DNA of 9,083 nucleotides from positions 1 to 9,083 of the forward strand of contig PIVQ01000267.1 in the NCBI GenBank assembly GCA_003354055.1. The letters are read 5' to 3'. The notes below the pieces were generated by a model. It searched no databases. It was not told the origin of the DNA and was given only the letters and a program-made list of their open reading frames with translations. The DNA is from Desulfobacteraceae bacterium (GTDB lineage: Bacteria > Desulfobacterota > Desulfobacteria > Desulfobacterales > Desulfobacteraceae). Shown one piece after another: positions 1 through 5,388 of this stretch (positions are counted from its first letter, which is position 1; each line of letters begins with the position of its first letter). Position numbers and translations under genes: made by a program.

Positions 1-555
1 CAGCACTTTAAAATTATTACCATGCACCACGTTCTGGAGCACCTTGAAGATCCATTGGGAGCATTGCAAAAAATTTACGATCTGCTGGAAAAAAATGGCT
101 ATCTGGTAGTTGAAGTACCTAATGCCGAAGATATTAGTCAGGATCCCGGCAATCGATACCATTTGGCACACCTGTATACATTTAATCCGAATACTCTGGC
201 CTGGATGGGGAAAAAGGCGGGATTTGAACCCATTATAACCCGGGTAGCCCCCCATAACGGTAATATTATAATTTTATTCAAGAAAAAAGAAGTTACAGAA
301 TTACCCTTGGACATCCCTCCTGAAAATGACAATTGCTTTAACATAATTCAGACTCTGGGAGGGCGTACAGGCTTCAAACATTTTACTTCGATCATGCCCT
401 ATCGAAAAGGCTTGAAAAATGCTGTGTCCGCAATCAATGAACGGCTGAATGTCTTTAGGATGACCGATCCAAAAGACATCGTTGTTTCGGTTTTGAAAGT
501 AGGGCCCGGTTCAACAACGGTTTCCGTTAACGATGCCACTTCAAAAAAGGCATAA
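1..555 (+). CDS. Class I SAM-dependent methyltransferase, C-terminal part (5' end outside window)
   Basis: The reading frame is open from base 1, so this is the last 184 residues of a longer protein; the first visible ATG (22) is probably internal. The visible start reads HFKIITMHHVLEHLEDP. This matches the segment after the SAM-binding core in Methyltransf_11/23-type enzymes, a hydrophobic strand followed by HVLEH and D-P. It is followed by an L-x-NGYLVVEVPN strand, the usual 'large, then write a new state' part of the Rossmann fold. The glycine-rich SAM motif I must lie upstream of the window. The family transfers methyl groups to varied substrates, often glycans, lipids or small molecules; nothing here fixes the substrate. 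The stop lies 11 bp before the cytochrome gene, so the two may share a transcript, but no functional link is evident. Family call good, substrate unknown. Confidence 0.8.
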   Translation, partial: QHFKIITMHHVLEHLEDPLGALQKIYDLLEKNGYLVVEVPNAEDISQDPGNRYHLAHLYTFNPNTLAWMGKKAGFEPIITRVAPHNGNIIILFKKKEVTELPLDIPPENDNCFNIIQTLGGRTGFKHFTSIMPYRKGLKNAVSAINERLNVFRMTDPKDIVVSVLKVGPGSTTVSVNDATSKKA

Positions 556-557
556 GG
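554..557 (+). promoter_or_regulatory. Ribosome binding site for the TTG start of the cytochrome c gene
   Basis: AAGG lies 9 bases before the TTG at 567 and overlaps the methyltransferase stop codon. The nearby ATG at 559 is followed by a stop after three codons. The next in-frame ATG (648) would remove most of the membrane anchor, so TTG 567 is preferred. Confidence 0.5.
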
Positions 558-566
558 CATGATTCG

Positions 567-2162
567 TTGAAAGATAAAACAATAAAATATCTAAATCGGA
601 TCTTATTGGTTATACTCTTTAGTGTACTGTGTTTTAACCTCCTGACGATGGCGTCCACATCTATCCTTGTCAAGGAAGTAAGGCCTGTTTTTGGGCCTGA
701 TAACCAGATAGAGCGCTGTATAAGCTGCCATACCCCTGAAATCCACCCACAGGTCCCGGGACACGACATTCTTTCAGAGGCCTGCACACCGTGTCACAAT
801 GGAATGGGCAGGGGCATCACCGTTCAGACCGCCCATTATTCGGATGATTTCCCAAAGGCAAAGAATCGTTCCGGCAGTTTATCATTTCTTATACAGAATC
901 CGAAAATCGGTGCCCCATCTCCGGATGCCCTGTTTGCAGTGGATGACGTCTCAGCCGGATGCCTGCGGTGCCACCCGCCCCAAACGCTGGATAAGGAGGC
1001 CGCATCTGTTTCAGGGTGGTCTCTGTTTACGGAAAAAGGCTGCGGCAGATGCCATCTTGTCGATCTTATAAGTGCCGGGAGAATGGGGCCGGAGTTGACT
1101 CAAATCGGTGATATCAAATCAAAGCAGACAATTATGGAACAGGTAAAAACCCCACAGGAAACCGGCCCTTATACGCGGATGCCAAGGTATCATTTACCTG
1201 AGAAAGAGATCGAAAAAATAACTGTATTCCTTAAAGGGCAATCAAAACTGTATCTAAGGCCGTCTGAGTATAAGGTTGTACAACCTTTTACAGAGAATAC
1301 GCTGGAACGGTTTTCGTGCAGAGGGTGTCATTCCTTTGAGAGAACCGGCCTCAGTACAGGGCCGGATCTGACAGATCTTAAGCAGATGCGGTCCTCCGAC
1401 TGGATCCAGCGTTTCGTTCAAGAGCCTGCGGCGTTTCGTCCCGGGGCCAGAATGCCCGCTTTAAAGAAAACGGATTCTGTCGCACTAACCACAGAAGATA
1501 TATTGGGCTTAAAACAGATCCCTCCAAAGGGTTCAACTATCCGGGAACGGTATGAGCTTTTATGTGCAAGATGCCATGGAGAAAAAGGAGACGGCATGGG
1601 CGGCATCGGGCTTAATCTGACTGCTTTTCCCAGGCTTTTTTCTTTAAACGCCGGATACTTCCGTCTTTCGGCCAGGGATAAACTGAAAACATCCGTGGAA
1701 AACGGGATTCCGGGAACGGCCATGCCGCCTTTTAAAAATGTGCTGTCAGAGGTTGAAATCGATGATAGCCTGGATGAAATAGAGAGCCGCTTTGTTCAAA
1801 TTCCTCCCAATGATAAAGTTACAGATATACCTGTCCCAAAGAAAGCAAAACCTCTTAAAAAAAGCGCTATTATTTTATATGATTCACTTTGTGCAAGGTG
1901 TCACGGGGTAAAAGGTGACAGGGCCGTACAGACTGTTCACAACCGATATCCCCAACCCCGTAATTTAAGAAATACAGCATATATTTCCGCCGTCTCTGAT
2001 AACCACCTCTTTCGTGTGATTTCCCGCGGTGTACCGGGTACACGAATGAAAGCCTATAAAGTCGCTGTTCCCGGAACGAACGTCAGAACCAAAGAAACAC
2101 TAAAAAATGAAGATATCTGGTCACTGGTTGATCAGGTGAGGAAATTGAATACCGATGAATAA
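567..2162 (+). CDS. Membrane-anchored heptahaem cytochrome c subunit of a bc-type complex
   Basis: This 531-residue protein begins at TTG and has an N-terminal hydrophobic segment (about 11-28) that acts as signal or anchor, placing the rest in the periplasm. Seven CxxCH haem-c sites are visible at C51, C73, C132, C159, C251, C333 and C442. The first three sit in a His-rich region (H60, H66, H90) and could be bis-His haems. The last four each start a class I-like cytochrome c domain with a plausible distal Met: M205 (RMP), M296 (RMP), M386 (AMP) and M494 (TRM). Domains six and seven are clearly related: both have LCARCHG, KGD and a G-[IV]-PGT-x-M segment. It overlaps the Rieske gene by 8 bp and precedes cytochrome b, so it is very likely the electron-accepting c subunit replacing cytochrome c1. 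A downstream periplasmic partner is not visible. Role inferred; haem sites are seen directly. Confidence 0.9.
   Translation: MKDKTIKYLNRILLVILFSVLCFNLLTMASTSILVKEVRPVFGPDNQIERCISCHTPEIHPQVPGHDILSEACTPCHNGMGRGITVQTAHYSDDFPKAKNRSGSLSFLIQNPKIGAPSPDALFAVDDVSAGCLRCHPPQTLDKEAASVSGWSLFTEKGCGRCHLVDLISAGRMGPELTQIGDIKSKQTIMEQVKTPQETGPYTRMPRYHLPEKEIEKITVFLKGQSKLYLRPSEYKVVQPFTENTLERFSCRGCHSFERTGLSTGPDLTDLKQMRSSDWIQRFVQEPAAFRPGARMPALKKTDSVALTTEDILGLKQIPPKGSTIRERYELLCARCHGEKGDGMGGIGLNLTAFPRLFSLNAGYFRLSARDKLKTSVENGIPGTAMPPFKNVLSEVEIDDSLDEIESRFVQIPPNDKVTDIPVPKKAKPLKKSAIILYDSLCARCHGVKGDRAVQTVHNRYPQPRNLRNTAYISAVSDNHLFRVISRGVPGTRMKAYKVAVPGTNVRTKETLKNEDIWSLVDQVRKLNTDE
2029..2043 (+). repeat. 15-bp perfect palindrome inside the cytochrome c gene
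   Basis: GTGTACC, one central G, then GGTACAC form 7-bp perfect inverted arms. It encodes part of the RGVPGTR segment near the last haem domain. It may be a by-product of codon choice; no function is claimed. Confidence 0.5.
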
Positions 2163-2598
2163 TAAATTCGACAGAAGAGACTTTTTAAAGCATCTCACCT
2201 TGAGGCTGGTCGGAATAGCCCCACTGGCCGTCCTTTCCGCCATCGTCTGGCGGTATATGTCCATGCCCTTTAAAATACAGATTCAACGAAAAGTACCTTT
2301 GGGATTTGTAAAAGAGTTTCCCGGAAATATTCAAATAATTAGAAAGCATGGGATTGCCCTGGTTAATAAAGAAAATCAGTTTCAGGCTGTCAGCTTAACC
2401 TGTACGCATCTTGGTTGCACAGTGAGCCGATCAAGTGCAGGATTTATTTGTCCGTGCCATGGGAGCAGGTTTGATTCAAGCGGAAAAGTCTTAGCCGGGC
2501 CTGCTAATCGGCCCCTGGAAAAATTTGCCGTTCAGGTTACGGCTGACAAGCGCATCGTCGTGGACCTGGGACAACCTGAAGAGACACTAAAAGTATAA
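2155..2598 (+). CDS. Rieske [2Fe-2S] protein of a cytochrome bc complex
   Basis: This 147-residue protein carries the Rieske cluster that takes the first electron from quinol at the Qo site and hands it to the c-type cytochrome. Box I is CTHLGC (83-88) and box II is CPCHGS (99-104). By family knowledge C83, H85, C99 and H102 bind the cluster and C88-C101 form the disulfide. The N-terminus has a Tat-like motif, DRRDFLK (6-12), then one hydrophobic helix (about 18-32), as expected for an uncleaved Tat signal-anchor. A conserved GPANRPL turn follows at 115-121. The loop between boxes is short (13 residues between H85 and C99), and F106 stands where bc1 enzymes often have a Tyr that raises the cluster potential. 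The ATG overlaps the end of the preceding gene, with GAGGA 12 bases upstream, suggesting translational coupling. The arsenite-oxidase small-subunit family is an alternative, but the adjacent cytochrome b makes the bc assignment firm. Confidence 0.93.
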   Translation: MNNKFDRRDFLKHLTLRLVGIAPLAVLSAIVWRYMSMPFKIQIQRKVPLGFVKEFPGNIQIIRKHGIALVNKENQFQAVSLTCTHLGCTVSRSSAGFICPCHGSRFDSSGKVLAGPANRPLEKFAVQVTADKRIVVDLGQPEETLKV

Positions 2599-2604
2599 GA
2601 AAAT

Positions 2605-3690
2605 ATGATGGCCGTAAAACAAAAAAGAGGCTTTTTTGCCCATATCCACGCCCCCCGTATAACGCAGTATGCCCTCCGGTTCAGAACCACCTGGGGACTT
2701 GGGGTGCTGCTGTGTGTCTTGTTTTTCATCCTGGCGGGTACCGGTATTTTATTGGGTGCCGTTTATGAGCCGGCATTGAACTCAGCCTATGATTCTGTCT
2801 GGGAAATAGTCTTTGTATACCCCCACGGAAGTCTGATCCGTTCGGTGCATTATATGGCCGGCAACGCCTTTGTAATTGTTTCTGTAATACATTTTTTACG
2901 CGTCATTCTTGCCGTTGCATACACCGGAGAGCGATACCGTAATTATTTATACGGCCTTGTCCTGTTTGGAATGGGTTTCGGCGCTCTTGCCACAGGCTAC
3001 TTTTTGCCCATGACGGAAATCGCATACTGGGCTTTGATTGTGGGGGTGTCGTTATTCGACCATATCCCATGGGGCGGACAATTCATGAAAGGTCTGGTTT
3101 TAGGCGGTAAAACCATAGGAGACACAACCATTGTCAGGCTGTATGTTCTGCATGTGGCAGTATTGCCGATTTCAATGCTGGCTTTTATCTCCTTGCATTT
3201 ATGGCGAATCCGAAAGGACAAAGGGTTAATAAAACCCAAGGATCTTGAGCCCGATGCACTTAAATATGTTTTTTTTCAATCTGCTGTAAAAAGAGAGTGG
3301 ACGATTTTTTTCATGGCCTGCCTGATACTGTTGCTGGCTGCCATGGCCTTTCCCATAGGAATGGATCTGCGTCCCGTACCGGCCCATCCGCCGAATCCGG
3401 TAAAAGCGGCCTGGTTTTTTATCGCATTACAGGAAACACTTAGCTATTCCGTTTTATGGGGAGGAATTGTTCCGGCAGTCCTGCTAATTCTGTTTTTCTT
3501 CACAGTGCCGAAACTGATAGTAAAAAAAGATAATAGCCCCGCACTCTGGAGACAAAAAATCTTTACCTGCCTGACCTTAATTATTCTTTTAGCATATGCC
3601 GGTTTCACCATAACAGGCCTTTATTGCAGAGGCACAAACTGGCGGTTTATCAGCCCGTATGAAACCATTCGAAATGTGGTAAAAATCTAA
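2605..3690 (+). CDS. Cytochrome b of a bc-type quinol oxidoreductase (fused b6/subunit IV form)
   Basis: This 361-residue membrane protein holds the two b haems and the quinone sites. Helix B has H82 and H96 (13 residues between) within a VHYMAGN...IHFLR segment. Helix D has H183 and H198 (14 residues between), the spacing typical of b6f-like proteins. GYFLPMTEIAYWA (131-143) matches the conserved GYxLPWDQxGYWA segment before helix D. About seven hydrophobic segments are seen: roughly 31-52, 84-104, 114-132, 180-200, 232-250, 280-300 and 318-338. The last three correspond to subunit IV, so b6 and IV are fused as in bc1. The Qo loop reads NPVKAAWFF at 264-272, without the usual PEWY glutamate. 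No Cys is seen at the place expected for the b6f c-type haem; W30 appears to align there. The start is ATG 2605 or ATG 2608; the ribosome site is weak (AAGA at 2597-2600), and close spacing suggests coupling to the Rieske gene. Confidence 0.93.
   Translation: MMAVKQKRGFFAHIHAPRITQYALRFRTTWGLGVLLCVLFFILAGTGILLGAVYEPALNSAYDSVWEIVFVYPHGSLIRSVHYMAGNAFVIVSVIHFLRVILAVAYTGERYRNYLYGLVLFGMGFGALATGYFLPMTEIAYWALIVGVSLFDHIPWGGQFMKGLVLGGKTIGDTTIVRLYVLHVAVLPISMLAFISLHLWRIRKDKGLIKPKDLEPDALKYVFFQSAVKREWTIFFMACLILLLAAMAFPIGMDLRPVPAHPPNPVKAAWFFIALQETLSYSVLWGGIVPAVLLILFFFTVPKLIVKKDNSPALWRQKIFTCLTLIILLAYAGFTITGLYCRGTNWRFISPYETIRNVVKI
3661..3690 (+). promoter_or_regulatory. Possible ECF-type promoter ahead of the sigma gene (weak)
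   Basis: GAAAC (3661-3665) and TCTAA (3686-3690) resemble the sigma-E-like -35 (GGAAC) and -10 (GTCTAA) elements, with a 17-base spacer between GAAACCA and ATCTAA. ECF sigma genes often control themselves, so the place is sensible. However, the implied transcript would begin within about 10 bases of the start codon, and short matches like this occur by chance. The site lies inside the last codons of cytochrome b. Confidence 0.2.
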
Positions 3691-3703
3691 ATACAAGAGA
3701 ATC

Positions 3704-4285
3704 ATGACGCTTGGAAAAAAACAAAAAAAACAGTGTGATGGTTTTCGCGGCCACAGCGACGAAGCTCTGGTTCAGGCCGCTGGCAAAGGGGATCTGGAGG
3801 CATTTACAGAGATTGTTAGCCGTCACCAGGACTGGGCCTGGCGGATCGCCCATCGCTTCATCGGGGATAAAAATGAAGCGGCAGACATTGTCCAGGATGC
3901 GTTTCTCAGGCTTTGGAATGCATCGGGCAGATACCGGCCCACTGCCAGGTTCAGGACGTATTTCTATAGGATCATCACCCGCATTTGCATGGACCGGGCC
4001 AAAAAGAAAAACCCCTTGTTTGTTGAAACCATTCCTGATTCTCCCGATCCTGATCCAGGTGCCGCAGATGCAATAATGCGACAGGAAACAGCTGCAGCAG
4101 TGCGTATCGCTCTCGATTTTCTGCCGCCCAAGCAACGCATGGCCATCGTGTTTCGGTACTATGAGGAACTCAGTTACAAGGACATTGCCTCGGCGCTTGA
4201 GACAACACCCAAGGCGGTGGAACGCCTTTTGGCCAGGGCGCGGGAGGGGCTACGTTCCAAGTTCGGAGATAAAAAAGATTTTTAA
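3704..4285 (+). CDS. ECF-family RNA polymerase sigma factor
   Basis: This 193-residue protein directs RNA polymerase to a specific promoter set. Region sigma-2 spans about residues 24-98, with the core-binding signature DIVQDAFLRLW at 61-71 and the FRTYFYRIITRICMD helix that contacts the -10 element. A short acidic, Pro-rich linker follows (PDSPDPDPGAA, 111-121). Sigma-4 spans about 135-186, with LPPKQRMAIVFRYYEELSYKDIA and a helix-turn-helix ending in KAVERLLARAR, which reads the -35 element. Sigma-3 is absent, as in ECF factors. The N-terminal ten residues are Lys-rich. Only a weak ribosome site (AGAGA, 3696-3700) precedes the ATG. It lies 13 bp after cytochrome b and 58 bp before its probable anti-sigma partner. 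The likely targets are its own operon and the RND pump downstream, by analogy with cnrH; this is inferred. Confidence 0.93.
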   Translation: MTLGKKQKKQCDGFRGHSDEALVQAAGKGDLEAFTEIVSRHQDWAWRIAHRFIGDKNEAADIVQDAFLRLWNASGRYRPTARFRTYFYRIITRICMDRAKKKNPLFVETIPDSPDPDPGAADAIMRQETAAAVRIALDFLPPKQRMAIVFRYYEELSYKDIASALETTPKAVERLLARAREGLRSKFGDKKDF

Positions 4286-4289
4286 TTTT

Positions 4290-4307
4290 CTGAAAGGGGG
4301 TTTTCAG
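4290..4307 (+). promoter_or_regulatory. Small inverted repeat in the sigma/anti-sigma gap
   Basis: CTGAAA (4290-4295) and TTTCAG (4302-4307) form a perfect 6-bp stem with a GGGGGT loop, in the only sizeable gap between the regulatory genes. Its stem is short and AT-rich, and no U-run follows, so it is not a convincing terminator. It might adjust the anti-sigma to sigma ratio or be incidental. Confidence 0.25.
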
Positions 4308-4329
4308 GGTGCCGTTCGTTTAACAAATC

Positions 4330-4335
4330 AGGAGG
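4330..4335 (+). promoter_or_regulatory. Strong ribosome binding site that sets the anti-sigma start
   Basis: AGGAGG sits 8 bases before the ATG at 4344. The same frame is open upstream to an ATG at 4161, inside the sigma gene. The strong site, and the fact that the zinc-finger domain begins directly after 4344, decide for the shorter form. Confidence 0.8.
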
Positions 4336-4343
4336 CAAATGAA

Positions 4344-4865
4344 ATGTTACGCTGTGTCAAATACCGAAAGCGTTTGGGCGCTTATATGGATGGAGAGCTC
4401 TCAGAACGGAAACGAACTTCAACGACGAGGCATCTGTCCGAATGTGACTTGTGTCGTGAAGAACTTGAGTCACTGAAAGAACTTAATCCGTTTCTAAACA
4501 CCCTTTTAGTCCCTACCAGGCCGGCGGCACTGACAACCCGGATACTGGCCGAGGCTCAAAAGAGGAAAAAAACGAGCAGTATAATTCTGATCCGGATGCA
4601 GTGGAAGACGTTGGTGTTTGACGCCTGGTTCCCCCGGGCTGTGACCACTGCTGCGTTGGTTTTAGGTCTCCTCTCAGGGGAGTACATGGGCTCGATAAGT
4701 TATCGGTACGCCGGAACGGATCAGCTTGAGACCCTGACCGAAGAGAATATGGCCGTTGACAGGACTTGGTCCGAGTTGAATGCTTTGACTGTCTTATCCG
4801 GAGATTCTATCGAAGCCTTAACTTTTGCGATGTTAGAAGAAAACGAGGGAAATTATGTGGAATAG
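4344..4865 (+). CDS. Transmembrane anti-sigma factor with zinc-finger (zf-HC2) domain
   Basis: This 173-residue protein most likely holds the neighbouring ECF sigma factor inactive at the membrane. The cytoplasmic N-terminus carries the zinc anti-sigma signature: C4 and then H30-x3-C34-x2-C37, set in a helical segment LGAYMDGELSERKR...TRHLSECDLCREEL. A Lys/Arg-rich stretch (73-89) is followed by one hydrophobic segment (about 97-117), and then a periplasmic tail of some 55 residues with no clear fold. That tail is the natural contact for the sensor encoded next. The gene overlaps the sensor gene by 11 bp, which suggests matched synthesis. Family members lose grip on sigma through zinc release by oxidation, through proteolysis or through partner binding; which applies here cannot be read from sequence. 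Pairing with the sigma factor is inferred from adjacency. Confidence 0.88.
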   Translation: MLRCVKYRKRLGAYMDGELSERKRTSTTRHLSECDLCREELESLKELNPFLNTLLVPTRPAALTTRILAEAQKRKKTSSIILIRMQWKTLVFDAWFPRAVTTAALVLGLLSGEYMGSISYRYAGTDQLETLTEENMAVDRTWSELNALTVLSGDSIEALTFAMLEENEGNYVE

Positions 4866-5388
4866 GTTGCAAAAACCATTGGTTGCATTGTCTATAGGGC
4901 TGAATGTGGCATTTATTGCCGTTTGGCTGTTTCATGCAGTACAAGGTCCGGAAACCAGGCAACAGATTTTAAAAACTGTTGCTGATCATGCAGTCCCCTC
5001 TTCTCTTCATAGGAGAATCGGCGTTACGATAGATCAATGGAAAAAAATTGAGCCTTACGTTCAACATTTTCACGAAAAAACAAAAGAGCAGCGTCATAGG
5101 AATCAGGCACTTCGGTGCCAGCTTCTGGATCTTTTGGCAAAGCCTATCGTGGATAAAACTATTCTGGAAGCAAAACAGAAAGAATTATGTGTCGGAAACT
5201 GCCGGATAAAAGGGCTGGCCATTGAACTGCTCCTCAATGAAAAAGATATTTTGACACCCGCACAGCATAAGGCCCTGATCGAAGAAATTAAGCAAAAATC
5301 CGATTCCCATAAAAAAAATCAGCCTGGAGGCGGTTTTATGGGAGTGCTCTGCAATGATCAATTAACGAAGGAGGATTCACCCAATTGA
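4855..5388 (+). CDS. Periplasmic heavy-metal sensor / CpxP-Spy-CnrX-like protein
   Basis: This 177-residue protein has an N-terminal signal-anchor (hydrophobic about 8-27) and a helical, charged periplasmic domain. It fits the Metal_resist/CpxP-like superfamily: a VTIDQW segment (57-62) and a DILTPAQHKAL segment (131-141) resemble the paired LTxxQ motifs. Between them is a long helix pair, including LLDLLAKPIVDKTILEAKQKEL, typical of the family. Possible metal or redox ligands are H71, H73, H81 and C88, and the pair C112-x3-C116. A Gly-rich tail with C166 (GGGFMGVLC) follows. In cnr systems such a protein senses metal and regulates the anti-sigma, so it is proposed as the signal input here; no ligand is proven. 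GAGGGA (4845-4850) lies 4 bases before the ATG, within the end of the anti-sigma gene. Its stop overlaps the next gene's TTG start. A general chaperone-like role (Spy) is the alternative. Confidence 0.75.
   Translation: MWNRLQKPLVALSIGLNVAFIAVWLFHAVQGPETRQQILKTVADHAVPSSLHRRIGVTIDQWKKIEPYVQHFHEKTKEQRHRNQALRCQLLDLLAKPIVDKTILEAKQKELCVGNCRIKGLAIELLLNEKDILTPAQHKALIEEIKQKSDSHKKNQPGGGFMGVLCNDQLTKEDSPN
5368..5375 (+). promoter_or_regulatory. Strong ribosome binding site for the TTG start of the outer-membrane factor
   Basis: AAGGAGGA lies 9 bases before TTG 5385, which overlaps the sensor stop as TTGA. This decides for TTG over the in-frame ATG at 5409, which would leave a much shorter signal peptide with no basic N-terminus. 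Confidence 0.8.

Noticed and set aside
3711..4076. 121-codon plus-strand frame overlapping the sigma gene
   Set aside because: It is a shadow frame; the sigma-2 and sigma-4 motifs are all in the 3704 frame without a break, so no frameshift needs to be invoked.
3650..4135. 161-codon minus-strand open frame spanning the end of cytochrome b and the sigma gene
   Set aside because: It is antisense to two recognised genes, and its product shows no family features.
4286..4320. Rho-independent terminator after the sigma gene
   Set aside because: The stem is only 6 bp and AT-rich, and no T-run follows it; the T-runs near 4280 lie before the stem.
4161..4343. Upstream extension of the anti-sigma gene to ATG 4161, giving a 234-residue protein
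   Set aside because: The added segment lies inside the sigma gene in another frame and has an Arg-rich, unstructured composition. The strong AGGAGG before 4344 and the zinc-finger beginning there favour the shorter form.
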